Below are positions 28,710-37,800 of a stretch of 64,000 bases of DNA, one piece after another (position 1 is the stretch's first letter; every line of letters starts with the position of its first letter). A program made the position numbers and the translations under genes. The stretch covers positions 1-64,000 of the IMG/VR virus record IMGVR_UViG_3300028895_000881; one strand, given 5' to 3'. The DNA comes from a virus. The notes under the pieces were generated by a model. The model saw only the letters and a list, made by a program, of their open reading frames with translations. It searched no databases and was not told the DNA's origin.

Positions 28710-30649
28710 AGCAGCGCCTTCGCTTCCTCGAGGCTGATCACCTCGACACCCAGGTCTCGAGCCTTCTTGGCCTTCCCGCTGGTGCTCTTGGGGTCCTTGG
28801 CGACGAGGTAGGTCAGCCCCTTCCCGACACTGCCCTTGACGGCACCCCCAGCGTCCTCGATCTCGGCCGCGAACGCCTTGTCTCGGATGCCGGTGAAGCA
28901 GAACGAGAGACCCGCCAGCTTGCCTCCAGACACGGGAGCCTTGACCTTGACGCCGGCCGCCAAGAGATCGTCGATGACCTTCTTGCGGCGACGGAAACCG
29001 TCTACGAAGGCGACCGCCTTCGTCTCACCCACACCCGGGACTTGAGCGATGTCGCCCACGGAGGCGTCCTCCATCTTCTCGAGCGTGTCGATGCCTGCGT
29101 CTACGATGAACTTGCACATGGACTGTCCCCACAGGTCGATGCCCAGGGCTCCTACAAACTCATGTACGCGGAGCTCCATTTTCGCCCGAAGATTCTTCAT
29201 GACCTTCTTGGCGGTGCTCTTGCCGACCTTCTTGCCGGAGAGCGTGACGGCGGCGAGCTTGTCCTCGTCGAGCCCGTAGAGGTCGGACACGGACTTGACC
29301 ATGCCGTTCTCACACAGGGCCTCGATGAGAGTGTCGCCCCAGTCCTTGATGTCGAGCTTCTTGACCCAGCGCTTGATGGCGCCGCTCTGCTGTGCCGGGC
29401 AGCGAGCACTGTTGTCGCACAGCAGGTACTCGCCCTTCATCTTGAGGCGGTTGCCACAGGAGGGGCAATCGTGGGGCACGGCGAAGCGGGCGTTCTTGGA
29501 AGGCGTCAGGACCTTCTCGACGTAGGGGATCACGTCGTTGCGACGGGACACCAGGATCTTGTCGCTGAGGCCCATCAGCTTCTGCGGGCTGTCGGCCGCG
29601 AGCCGGTGGATGTTGCTGACGTTGTGCAGCGACGCCTGACTCACGGAGGCACCCGCGAGCTCCACGGTGTCGAAGTAGGCCACCGGCGTCACGCGGCCGG
29701 AGTTGCCCACCTGCCACACGATCTCGCGGAGGCGAGTCGGCTGCTTCTCGTGGGGGAACTTGAACGCACGAGCACCCTTGGGCCGACCGTCGTGCTCGCC
29801 CAGGTGCTCCATGACCGTGAGGTCGTCGTGCTCGACCACCAGACCGTCGATCTCGTAGTCGAGGCCGGCACGGGTGGTGTTGATGTAGTCCTGGTACATG
29901 GAAGCCACGCCCGAGGGCTTGACACGCTTCCAGTTGGGCACCGTGAAGCCCAGCGCCTTGAGCAGCTTGAACTCGACGCTCTTGGCCGTGATCGGATGCT
30001 GCCGGGAGAGCACCTGGTAGCAGACCACGGTGAGGTGCTTGCACGGATCGGCATCGGACTCGCGCTTGGCGATGCCGCTGGCTGCGTTGCGCGGGTTCTT
30101 GTACTCCGGAACGTGCTTCTGGTGGTCGGACTTCTTGAGGATGATCTCGCCACGGATGAAACCCGTCAGGTCACGGGCATCCTTGACGACGCCCTTCATC
30201 AGCAGGACGTTGCGGGTGATGTCCTCGCCCGTCTCACCGTCGCCGCGAGTGACCGCCTGGACCAGCTTGCCCTTCTCGTACTTGAGACTGATGCTGATAC
30301 CGTCGAGCTTCTCGCTGACGACGAGATCGCGCTTGGCCTCCTCGAGATCACCGGCACGCTCGCCCTTGGCGATCTTGTCTTCGGTGTCCTTGGCCCACTT
30401 GTCGAACTCTTCCTGGTTCTGGACCTTGAGGAGGGAGCCCATCGGAGCGCCGTGCTTGACCTTCTTCCACTTGGTCGTCTTGGTCTTGGCACCGACCTGC
30501 TTGAAGAAAGCGTTCTTGGGGTCCAGCTCCCGGAGCTCATCCTCGAGCGCGTCGTACTCGGCGTCCGACATCACCGGGGCGTCGTTGTAGTAGGCGTCTC
30601 GGGCCTGCTGGAGCTGCTCTACAAGGTCTTGAATCTCACGGTCGCTCAT
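28706..30649 (-). CDS. ligA: NAD-dependent DNA ligase
   Basis: The 647-residue protein has all LigA parts: an N-terminal Ia region (YYNDAPVMSDAEYDALEDEL), the adenylation motif SEKLDGISI with the catalytic Lys, RGDGETGEDIT, GEIILKK, an OB fold, a four-cysteine zinc finger (CPSCGNRL...LCDNSARCPAQ), helix-hairpin-helix repeats (AQVPGVGETKAVAFV) and a C-terminal BRCT domain (GKLAGLSFCFTGIRDKA). It seals nicks using NAD. Length is normal. ATG 30649 is preferred over GTG 30664. A full NAD-type ligase with BRCT is less usual in phages than ATP-dependent ligase. Confidence 0.97.
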   Translation of the reverse strand: MSDREIQDLVEQLQQARDAYYNDAPVMSDAEYDALEDELRELDPKNAFFKQVGAKTKTTKWKKVKHGAPMGSLLKVQNQEEFDKWAKDTEDKIAKGERAGDLEEAKRDLVVSEKLDGISISLKYEKGKLVQAVTRGDGETGEDITRNVLLMKGVVKDARDLTGFIRGEIILKKSDHQKHVPEYKNPRNAASGIAKRESDADPCKHLTVVCYQVLSRQHPITAKSVEFKLLKALGFTVPNWKRVKPSGVASMYQDYINTTRAGLDYEIDGLVVEHDDLTVMEHLGEHDGRPKGARAFKFPHEKQPTRLREIVWQVGNSGRVTPVAYFDTVELAGASVSQASLHNVSNIHRLAADSPQKLMGLSDKILVSRRNDVIPYVEKVLTPSKNARFAVPHDCPSCGNRLKMKGEYLLCDNSARCPAQQSGAIKRWVKKLDIKDWGDTLIEALCENGMVKSVSDLYGLDEDKLAAVTLSGKKVGKSTAKKVMKNLRAKMELRVHEFVGALGIDLWGQSMCKFIVDAGIDTLEKMEDASVGDIAQVPGVGETKAVAFVDGFRRRKKVIDDLLAAGVKVKAPVSGGKLAGLSFCFTGIRDKAFAAEIEDAGGAVKGSVGKGLTYLVAKDPKSTSGKAKKARDLGVEVISLEEAKALL

Positions 30650-30730
30650 GGCTATCAGATGCACGGACTCCCCGACCGTTTTACACAGCCAGGGGCAGAA
30701 ATCGCCGAAAAGGCGGTTGGTCGCTGTTCT

Positions 30731-30760
30731 GGCCTCCGCGCTTTTTGCGCGGAAACGTCA
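30731..30760. other. Hairpin in the intergenic region upstream of the ligase
   Basis: TCCGCGC-TTTTT-GCGCGGA forms a strong stem about 10 bases after the stop of the gene at 30758. On the transcribed minus strand the loop is AAAAA and no U-tract follows, so it is at best a weak terminator or RNA-stability element. Confidence 0.35.
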
Positions 30761-31045
30761 CTCTTCCACAGGATCGGACAAGTTGGGTGTCGTCAGGTAA
30801 GACCCGTTACCGATGGTCCACGATACCTTGGTGAGCCATTCCTGGTCCTCGCAGGCGTTGAACAGGTCCTCCGACCGCAGGTAGTCGAAGACCTGGAGCC
30901 GCTCGGTACGAGCGGCCTGTTGCCACAGGCTGAAGAGCATCTCGACAACGGGCTGTTCTTTCTCGAGAGCCCGGTCGGTTCGCTCGGCACCAAAGACCTT
31001 GTCCAGCGCCTCGACGAATTTGTACGGGTAGTCAGACTCCGACAT
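30758..31045 (-). CDS. Hypothetical protein
   Basis: A 95-residue acidic helical protein (YKFVEALDKVFGAERTDRAL, PVVEMLFSLWQQAARTERLQ). It overlaps the upstream gene by 14 bases. No known domain, no membrane segment. Could be a small regulatory or scaffold protein. Confidence 0.65.
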   Translation of the reverse strand: MSESDYPYKFVEALDKVFGAERTDRALEKEQPVVEMLFSLWQQAARTERLQVFDYLRSEDLFNACEDQEWLTKVSWTIGNGSYLTTPNLSDPVEE

Positions 31046-31622
31046 GTTCTGGTGGACTCTCCTTCACTGACGACTTCTCCGCGTCGTCCATGACCCACCA
31101 GTGCGTGTCCTGCTTGTCGAGGTTGTAGGGCGTGTGATTCTCATCATCGTCGTAGCTTCCATACCAGGGGCAGTTGCCGTTCACGGAGGTCTGGTTCCAC
31201 CCCACGGCGCGCCAACCCTTCTCCTCGCGCTCCCCGTCGAGCTTGCGAAGGTAGTTGGCCTGCCGGTCGAGGTGGAAGACACGACCTTCGAGCGCAGGCT
31301 TGTACTCGGCGAAGAAAGTTTCCATCGCCTCGGCCACCTTGGCGAAGTTCTCGGCCTTCACCATCGCGCCATCACAGGTCGTCAAGAGCACGATGCGCTC
31401 CCAGGAGTTGAGGCGATCGGTCTTGAGCAGATCGAAGAGCTTCTTGTAGCCCTCCATCATGCCGCCAGTGCCGTCACCGTACTCGGGGACGTACTTGGCC
31501 GAGAGCGCCATCCACACGGCCATGCCACCGCCCCAAGAGTTAGAGATCTGGAAGACTTGATGGATGTCGCCATCGGCGCCCACGGGGAAGAGTTCAGTGT
31601 AGCTCACACCTTTTCTACCCAT
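31032..31622 (-). CDS. Hypothetical protein
   Basis: A 196-residue protein of unknown function, Trp-rich, with SNSWGGGMAVWMALSAKYV, NSWERIVLLTTCDGAMVKAE and FHLDRQANYLRKLDGEREEK. The fold appears alpha-beta. The ATG at 31622 follows CGTAAAAAT without a ribosome-binding site, so the start is uncertain and may be leaderless. A 45-base gap separates it from the methylase module. Confidence 0.65.
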   Translation of the reverse strand: MGRKGVSYTELFPVGADGDIHQVFQISNSWGGGMAVWMALSAKYVPEYGDGTGGMMEGYKKLFDLLKTDRLNSWERIVLLTTCDGAMVKAENFAKVAEAMETFFAEYKPALEGRVFHLDRQANYLRKLDGEREEKGWRAVGWNQTSVNGNCPWYGSYDDDENHTPYNLDKQDTHWWVMDDAEKSSVKESPPEHVGV

Positions 31623-31667
31623 ATTTTTACGAAACGTAGAACAGGCCGTAGGAGGTGCCAGAGGAGC

Positions 31668-32195
31668 CTATTCGGACTGATCCCCGCCAAATTGCCGAAA
31701 GAACCGAGAGGCGCCCCCGGTGTCCCCGTAGGTGACCACAGGTGTGCCCTCTGGGCGGCTCTCGGCCCCGTAGGCCGACGCCCGGTTGCCCCCTTGGTCC
31801 TTCGAGCTCGAACGCTTCACGGCCCCTGTGCCGCTCGTGAGCTCGCCGCTCTGGCGGTCCAGGGACGCCACTGGACACTCAGGCTCGCACTCCCAGTCGG
31901 GGATGGTCCCCATGCCATCCTCATCGGCGTAGGTCATGTTGGGCATCGTCTTCTTCTCGGTCTCCGAGAAGATAGTCCGGCCGCCGCTGTTCTCTCGGTG
32001 CGCCGTCCCAGTGGGGACCTTCCGTTCGCCAACGATCTTGCACCCATCACGGTGCGTCAACATCACGTTCGGAGGCCATCTCTTCTTGTCCCCGATGCGG
32101 GCGGCATCAATGTTGAGCGCACCCGCTTCGTACTCCACGACGTTCCTCGTGGTGCTCCCCTTGAAGGGCTTTCGAGCGATGGTGATAACGCGCAT
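31668..32195 (-). CDS. Methyltransferase target-recognition module, truncated
   Basis: The 175-residue protein begins MRVITIARKPFKGSTTRNVV and EYEAGALNIDAARIG, then RWPPNVMLTHRDGC, the segments that normally follow KPAWEP in one family of phage DNA methylases. It ends GGASRFFRQFGG, where that family continues to motif I (DPFxGSGT), which is missing. Its first 30 residues closely match the upstream gene at 32195, so the two are diverged copies. It may be a spare specificity module or a decaying duplicate. Confidence 0.7.
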   Translation of the reverse strand: MRVITIARKPFKGSTTRNVVEYEAGALNIDAARIGDKKRWPPNVMLTHRDGCKIVGERKVPTGTAHRENSGGRTIFSETEKKTMPNMTYADEDGMGTIPDWECEPECPVASLDRQSGELTSGTGAVKRSSSKDQGGNRASAYGAESRPEGTPVVTYGDTGGASRFFRQFGGDQSE

Positions 32196-33382
32196 CAGAG
32201 CTCGAACAAGTCCTCGACCCCGATGGGGCCTTCGTCCTCTTCTTCAGCCTTCACGTCGGAGACAATCTCGACCCCATCCCAAGCACACACAGCGCGGTCC
32301 CAATGCCGCACTCGCTGGTCCGCGATAGTCAAGTAGCTCTCGCTCTGCTCGATGCCGATGAAATCGTGCTTCGTGTGCAGGGCCGCGATACCCGTCGTCC
32401 CAGAGCCCAGGAAAGGATCGACCACCGGACCTTGATCCGTTGGGAGGTTTTGCAGGAGTGCTTGCATCACCCCAACAGGCTTGACCGTCTCGTGGCTGTT
32501 CTGCACGAACCGACCCGTGGCTTCATCCTCATGCTGTTCGACTCCCGCGTGCCGTTCCTTACCCGAGGGCTTGGCGACGTAGTAGAAGTCATCCGGCTGA
32601 TCGAGCAGCGCCACCGCGTCTCGGATCTCGTACCCGAAGTCCTCGACGGAGCACGCACCCGCGTAACCCGTGGGCTCATCTTCAGGAGAGATGAGAAGGA
32701 GGTGCGCTCCCGGACGAAGCACTCGGTCGAGCTCTTTCATGTAGGGTCCAGGGTCGCCCACCGTCACCACCCCGTGCACGGTGCTGTCGTCGTACTCAGA
32801 GAAGCCCACGTCCTCGAGACTGTCTCCGACGATGAGCACGGGTTCGCAGCCGGGCGGCGGAGCGATGAGCGTATACAGGTAGTCCCAGAGCTCCTCGGGG
32901 AGATCGTTCATGGTGTTCCTCTGCGCTTGTTTGAAATACCGACCCTCGAGGGGGCCCAAGACCGTGTGCGGGCACCCTTCGGCGCACTCCCACATGAGGA
33001 GCTCCTCATCCGGGAACACTTCGGTCTCGAACTCATGACCAGCCCCCCCACCGAAAGGTTTGGCCCCATCGACGAAACGGTTGATACTATAGCCCCCGAT
33101 TGTTCGCGTTCCTCGAAGTTGACACCCAGGTCGGTGCATAAGGATCGCGTTCGCGGGCCAACGACCCCGTCGGTCACCGCCGCGAGGCCCGGGGGTTGCA
33201 GCGAAGTTGGTACTCCCACGCTCGGTGTACCGACGCGCCTGGCTCTCTTCCCCTTGACGTGATCCACCTTTGCCAGGGCGCAGCCTTGAGCCATCGATGT
33301 TCAACGCCCCAGCCTCGTACTCGACGACATTGTGCGTCGTCCCGCCTCGACACGGCTTGCGACTGACGGTGACGACCCTCAT
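32195..33382 (-). CDS. DNA methyltransferase C-terminal part with target-recognition region and motif I
   Basis: The 395-residue protein begins MRVVTVSRKPCRGGTTHNVV and EYEAGALNIDGSRLR, includes RWPANAILMHRPGCQ, and ends with HETVKPVGVMQALLQ (motif X region) and VVDPFLGSGTTGIAAL...FIGIEQSESY (motif I). Motif IV (DPPY) is absent and lies in the gene at 33597. A Rossmann-like insert (PVLIVGDSLEDVGFS, PYMKELDRVLRPGAHLLLIS) sits in the middle. It presumably associates with the DPPY half to form an active enzyme. Confidence 0.8.
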   Translation of the reverse strand: MRVVTVSRKPCRGGTTHNVVEYEAGALNIDGSRLRPGKGGSRQGEESQARRYTERGSTNFAATPGPRGGDRRGRWPANAILMHRPGCQLRGTRTIGGYSINRFVDGAKPFGGGAGHEFETEVFPDEELLMWECAEGCPHTVLGPLEGRYFKQAQRNTMNDLPEELWDYLYTLIAPPPGCEPVLIVGDSLEDVGFSEYDDSTVHGVVTVGDPGPYMKELDRVLRPGAHLLLISPEDEPTGYAGACSVEDFGYEIRDAVALLDQPDDFYYVAKPSGKERHAGVEQHEDEATGRFVQNSHETVKPVGVMQALLQNLPTDQGPVVDPFLGSGTTGIAALHTKHDFIGIEQSESYLTIADQRVRHWDRAVCAWDGVEIVSDVKAEEEDEGPIGVEDLFEL

Positions 33383-33600
33383 AGCCCCTTGATGCCCTCA
33401 AGGAACTCAGCCCGGTTGTAGCGGTTCCACAGGTCTTTCAAAACTTTGCCGCGCCAAACGATGATCTCGGAGTTTTGGACGATGCCGCCTGGAATGGGAG
33501 GCCACCCGTCAGCCGGCTGCACGTGAAGCGGAATGCCAGGGTCAGTCACTCGCCACGATCCACGAGCGCAGTAGTAGACGCGGTTGTCGTCCTCCATCAT
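33379..33600 (-). CDS. Small hypothetical protein inside the split methylase
   Basis: A 73-residue protein starting MMEDDNRVYYCARGSWRV, with HVQPADGWPPIPGGI and RGKVLKDLWNRYNRAEFL. It overlaps both methylase halves as ATGA, and GGAGGAA lies eight bases before its ATG. Not recognised; position suggests a small subunit, inhibitor or folding partner of the methylase. Confidence 0.65.
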   Translation of the reverse strand: MMEDDNRVYYCARGSWRVTDPGIPLHVQPADGWPPIPGGIVQNSEIIVWRGKVLKDLWNRYNRAEFLEGIKGL

Positions 33601-35216
33601 GATGGCTTCCTCCCAACAACGACGGGCTCCCACGCGGGCTTGAGCGCAGTGCCGTACCCGTCCCAGAGTTTGGCTAGTTCCGTCGCCGGCACCGTGATCG
33701 GCACGTCCACCGCGACCTGCTTGGCCCCTGTGCCGTAGGCACCCACGCCCTTGCCACCTTCGTCGGTCGTCTTGCGGACATGCTTCTTGCCGCGCACGAG
33801 ATCGTTGAGGTTGTCTCCTCCAACCCCACGCTTGTGGCCGATGACTTCTCGTGTGGCACCGGCTTGCTTGTCGATACGCTTCGAGATGTTCGTGGATTTT
33901 GGGAAGCCGCTGTTGCCGGTGATGAAAATACGACCATTACGCCGAGCGACGAAAGCACCCGTCGGAACGCGCACACACCACACATTTCCTACGTATCGTT
34001 GCCGATCGTGTTTAGTAAGGTGACGCCGCTGAAGCTGTGTCTGTGGGTTCTCATGGAGACTCACACAGTTCTTCTTGTCATTGATACGTGCCTGCCAGCC
34101 CATCATGTGGACGAGGGTTTGATACCACTCCCGGTCTGCTGGATCTTTTTGATAGAACTGCTTGTTGACTTCGGACCCATCCCCGCACAGGGCCGTCCAC
34201 ATGAACACGTCTTTCTCCTCCAGGGTCATGCGCCAGAGCAGGTCATAGGTGGGGTGTTTATTGGGAAGGTCCTTGCGCACACGATCGGCCACGTCACCCG
34301 TAAAGAACCACGTGTGCTCGACGTAAGGGCGCCCGCGATAGCTGCGCTCCCGGGTGTAATGCTTGTGTCCGGGCACGAGCCGTTTCAGGAGAGTATCGAT
34401 CATGTCCACGTGTTCGTGACCTTCACCTCCGACGCGAGTGCTCTGGTAGATACGAACCCCGTTTCCAATTTGGTCGAACCCACCTTCGGTCCAGATCCAC
34501 GCGAGAAGTTCGGCGTAGTGCGGGGTCTCATCAAGACCCGGACCTTCGTGGTACCCCGATAAAGGAAGATTAATGGGGTTCCATCTGTTGATCTCTGCGG
34601 CTTCTACCACCGACCAGCTAGGCTCAAAAAAAGCCACACGGATACCATCCTGCACCTGCCGGATACGGCTTCGTTTGTAGACCCGGTGGTTCGGCGTGAG
34701 CATCTGGTCCGTGTTGTCGTTCACGAAACACACCATTTCACCGTCAAAGGGCGCGAGCGTTTTCTCTTCCACGGGCATCAGTGTGAGGACCTCCGTGTTG
34801 GGGTCCCAGCACATAACACGTTCACCCTGTTGCACCTGAGTTCCGAGTTTCCACCCCATCTCAGTCAAGATTTCAGAAGACTCATCAAGGCACCCGTAGA
34901 CCCATGCCTCGAGTCGCACATCCTCAAACTGAGCTTGCTTCACGGCTCGCACCATCTTGTGGAACGTGCGGGTCCCTCCAAAAGCTTTGATGATGCCGTC
35001 GGGTCGGAGCTTGGACTTGACCAGGTCCCAGAACTTCACATCGAAAGCAATTCCGGTCGCATCCCACTCCTTCCCCATGAACCCCTTGCCCGAGGACTGC
35101 GTGAGGTCGTAAGGAGGATCGCAAACAAAGGCGGCCACCGACCCGTCCTCGAGCTCTTCAAGCCGCTCGCGACAGTCTCCCAGCATCAGCCATACGTAGC
35201 GTTTCATGTCAGTCAT
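33597..35216 (-). CDS. DNA methyltransferase N-terminal part with intein
   Basis: The 539-residue precursor opens YVWLMLGDCRERLEELEDGS and contains motif IV VCDPPYDLTQ (D33-Y36). After a 327-residue intein it resumes SGFPKSTNISKRIDKQAGA and ends ALKPAWEPVVVGRKPS, which in related single-chain enzymes leads straight into the target-recognition region. The spliced product is 212 residues and lacks motif I, found in the gene at 32195. The enzyme is thus a two-gene methylase. Start at ATG 35216, with a second ATG three codons later. Confidence 0.88.
   Translation of the reverse strand: MTDMKRYVWLMLGDCRERLEELEDGSVAAFVCDPPYDLTQSSGKGFMGKEWDATGIAFDVKFWDLVKSKLRPDGIIKAFGGTRTFHKMVRAVKQAQFEDVRLEAWVYGCLDESSEILTEMGWKLGTQVQQGERVMCWDPNTEVLTLMPVEEKTLAPFDGEMVCFVNDNTDQMLTPNHRVYKRSRIRQVQDGIRVAFFEPSWSVVEAAEINRWNPINLPLSGYHEGPGLDETPHYAELLAWIWTEGGFDQIGNGVRIYQSTRVGGEGHEHVDMIDTLLKRLVPGHKHYTRERSYRGRPYVEHTWFFTGDVADRVRKDLPNKHPTYDLLWRMTLEEKDVFMWTALCGDGSEVNKQFYQKDPADREWYQTLVHMMGWQARINDKKNCVSLHENPQTQLQRRHLTKHDRQRYVGNVWCVRVPTGAFVARRNGRIFITGNSGFPKSTNISKRIDKQAGATREVIGHKRGVGGDNLNDLVRGKKHVRKTTDEGGKGVGAYGTGAKQVAVDVPITVPATELAKLWDGYGTALKPAWEPVVVGRKPS
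33912..34892 (-). other. Intein in the DNA methyltransferase
   Basis: Residues C109 to N435. N-junction VYG-CLDESSEIL; C-junction FITGN-S, with Gly in place of the usual penultimate His, a variant seen in phage inteins. Hint block QMLTPNHRVY. LAGLIDADG-like helices AELLAWIWTEGGFD and VFMWTALCGDGSEV are divergent. The insertion lies in the conserved WVYGSGFPKS segment. Confidence 0.88.
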
Positions 35217-36792
35217 TCAACCCCAGGTCAGGGACAGGCTGCTTGCTTTTCTTCTTCCACTTCTGCTTCTCATCGTCCTCACCGCCCTTCGCGTCCTTCA
35301 CCTTCTGATCGATTTCCTCGATACTGGTGTTGTCAGTGAGCAGACGCCGGCAAGGGAATTCTACCCGCACAGGGACGCGATCGAAGGGCTTTTGGTCGCG
35401 CGACTTGAGGCACTGGAAGATCGCGCGGTTGAGCTTGCGAAGTTCGTCGTCCACCCAGGACGATGTGACGATGTCCGAGGAGCGCTCGGCCTCGTTCGCG
35501 TAGCTGAGGTGAGTGAGGTTGTACCGGCCGCCGTTCTTCTCGGCCGATCGGTAACCCTCACGACTGATCTGAAAAAGCCCAACGACGGCGATGCCCATGC
35601 CTCGGTTGAAACCCATCGCCACCTGCTTGAGGTCCTTCATGACCTCGTTGAGCTTGTCGGTGGTGCTGCTGTACCGACCACGGGCATCCATCAGACCAAG
35701 GTGATCCACGAAGATGGTCGAGAACGGAGTCTTGGCGAACACGAGCTCGGCCTGCGATTGAAGGTCGTCAATCGTGAAATCCCGCTTGTCCGGGTTCTTG
35801 TTACGGATGTGGATGTCACCGTAGTCCTCTGCCTGCACCGCAGCAGGCCCTGTCGCCGGCACCGTAGTCTTCTTGTTGAAGTCGGGGACGACATATTCAC
35901 GCAGGAACTGTTCTTCGGCAGGGCTGAGTGTCGCGGTCTTGATTTTGTCATAGTCGAGACCGATGTAGTCGATGCCAAGCTGCTTCCGAACGTCCCGGAA
36001 CTTCTCATGCGCCGAGTGCATCGTGTAGATCAAGTTGCGCACCTGCACGTAGGGCATCTCGATCGAGAAGTAGACGGAACTCGAGCGGTAGTAGATGGCT
36101 TGCACGTAGGCCCAGTGAAGGGCGAAGGTAGACTTGAGGCCGCCGGTGTATGCGGTGTGCAGCCAGAGCTCATACTTCTTGGCACCCTTGAGCACCGAGT
36201 CGATCTGACTGATGCCGCACATCTGACCGATGCCGTAGAGAGGATCCGCCTTGATACGGTCGTAGCGGTCGAGGAAATCGTCCTCGTCCTGCATAAGGTT
36301 GCCGGACAACTTCGACCCCAAGGTAGGCGCGATGATGTCGTGGCTTCGGTCAAGAGCGTGACGCATCGCATCGATGGCGCCTTGGAGTTTTGTAGATTGC
36401 CCCTTGGTATCCTTGACTTCGATGCCCGTCTGGACGATCTGCGCCATCTCTTTGGCGAGGTCCATGACGATGCGGTTGCGGCGGTCGGTCGCTTTCTCCT
36501 CGAGATAGGTGAGGAAGTCACCTCGCGTGCGAGGCTTGAGCTGCGCCACACGTTCGATGCGGTCCACGACATCCACCTCGTGGACGGTCGTGAAGTGAGA
36601 GCGCACCGTTTGAACCTCGGGCACGTGCCCGTGGGACTTGAAGAAGTCCGTGATGAACTTCCAGATGATGTTGTCCTCGGGGGTATCGAACCCAAGGCCG
36701 CTCTCGACGAGCGCGTGATAGTTTTGGGCAAAGAGCTCAGGCTGATCCGTCGTCGGGTCAGCCACAAAACAGGACCGAAGAAGGTTCTTCAC
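35209..36792 (-). CDS. DnaB-like replicative helicase
   Basis: The 527-residue protein fits the DnaB family: a helical N-terminal half, a RecA-type core with AYTGGLKSTFALHWA in the Walker A position, YFSIEMPYVQVRNL (motif 2 region, SxEM), Walker B STIFVDHLGLM, and the late motifs VVGLFQISREGYR, RYNLTHLSYANEAERSSDIV. The P-loop GGLKST lacks the usual second Gly before Lys. It unwinds DNA at the fork using ATP. It precedes the methylase gene and follows a probable loader gene, as expected for a replication cluster. Confidence 0.88.
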   Translation of the reverse strand: MKNLLRSCFVADPTTDQPELFAQNYHALVESGLGFDTPEDNIIWKFITDFFKSHGHVPEVQTVRSHFTTVHEVDVVDRIERVAQLKPRTRGDFLTYLEEKATDRRNRIVMDLAKEMAQIVQTGIEVKDTKGQSTKLQGAIDAMRHALDRSHDIIAPTLGSKLSGNLMQDEDDFLDRYDRIKADPLYGIGQMCGISQIDSVLKGAKKYELWLHTAYTGGLKSTFALHWAYVQAIYYRSSSVYFSIEMPYVQVRNLIYTMHSAHEKFRDVRKQLGIDYIGLDYDKIKTATLSPAEEQFLREYVVPDFNKKTTVPATGPAAVQAEDYGDIHIRNKNPDKRDFTIDDLQSQAELVFAKTPFSTIFVDHLGLMDARGRYSSTTDKLNEVMKDLKQVAMGFNRGMGIAVVGLFQISREGYRSAEKNGGRYNLTHLSYANEAERSSDIVTSSWVDDELRKLNRAIFQCLKSRDQKPFDRVPVRVEFPCRRLLTDNTSIEEIDQKVKDAKGGEDDEKQKWKKKSKQPVPDLGLND

Positions 36793-37784
36793 TTGCGAAA
36801 TCCTTTCTTCGCACCCCAGCTCCGTTTCTTCTTTTTGGACCCGTAGCGCTCTTTTTCAGCCGCCTTCTCTTCGTTAGCCATCAACGCCGCAAGCATGGGA
36901 TCGGGCTCGTCCTCTTCCTCGTACTCCTCTTCCTCGTACTCCTCTTCCTCGGCGGCAGTAGTGGCGGCACTGTCCTCACCCTCTGCACCCTCTTCCTCGT
37001 CAAGATCACTCAGCGCATTATCGATCTTCGTTTCGGCCTCGGGCTCCGTTTCGAGCAAATCGTCCGGAGACATATCCGAAACCATCTCCGGCTCTTCTTC
37101 GACCGCAGGACCGCTGAGCACTTTCACATGCACACCGGCAAGGCCGATGTGCCACCAGTGGCTCAAGATGCTCTCGAGCTTTTCGCTGTACGCACGGTGC
37201 GACATGTCATCGATCCGCTGGTCAAGCTGGTCGATGATCCATGTAGGTTTCCCGATGTGCATCCGGGTCGTCACCGTCTCGAGCACACAGGAATAGAGCT
37301 CCTTGTTGGGCGTTTGCATCACGCCCAACTTGAGGATGAGCAGCTCAGGAGGCTCAACCAACTCGGCGATATCCATCGCCATGAACTGGTTGTCATGGTT
37401 TTCGATCTCCGACTGATAGATCTTGTGCCCCTGCGCCTTAGCGGTCTTGAGCCAAGCGTCCGGCAGGTCTTTGTCCGTAATGACTCGAGCGTCCCACATC
37501 GTTGACTTCGAAAAAGCCAACGCTTTGAGGTGCGCGCGGAACACCACGTCTTTCGACGTAATCCAAACGTTGTGGCCAACGAGGGGTTTCAGTGGAGGAC
37601 GCTCACGCAGCCCAGGAATCTCCCGCGCTGCGGACAGTGACTTCCACATCCTCTCCATGTTCTGGAGCTTCAGTGCATCCATCATGCAGTGGCACGAGCG
37701 ACCACCATCGAGCATGGACTCACCGTAGATAAAACCCAACCCGCCACAGTCCGGGCAGTTGGGGTCGGCGTACTCTCGGCTCAC
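36789..37784 (-). CDS. DnaC-like helicase-loader candidate
   Basis: A 331-residue protein. It begins with a zinc motif CPDCGGLGFIYG...SCHC (C10, C13, C31, C33), similar to the N-terminal fingers of DnaC/DnaI loaders. The middle has PPELLILKLGVMQTPNKELY followed by TTRMHIGKPTWIIDQL, which resembles Walker B and sensor 1 of those AAA+ proteins; a clear Walker A is not visible. The C-terminal third is highly acidic (EEEEYEEEEYEEEDEPDP), then basic. GTG 37784 was chosen because it starts just after the upstream gene. It overlaps DnaB as GTGA-type coupling. Confidence 0.55.
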   Translation of the reverse strand: MSREYADPNCPDCGGLGFIYGESMLDGGRSCHCMMDALKLQNMERMWKSLSAAREIPGLRERPPLKPLVGHNVWITSKDVVFRAHLKALAFSKSTMWDARVITDKDLPDAWLKTAKAQGHKIYQSEIENHDNQFMAMDIAELVEPPELLILKLGVMQTPNKELYSCVLETVTTRMHIGKPTWIIDQLDQRIDDMSHRAYSEKLESILSHWWHIGLAGVHVKVLSGPAVEEEPEMVSDMSPDDLLETEPEAETKIDNALSDLDEEEGAEGEDSAATTAAEEEEYEEEEYEEEDEPDPMLAALMANEEKAAEKERYGSKKKKRSWGAKKGFRK

Positions 37785-37800
37785 AACCCTTTTACCCTTC

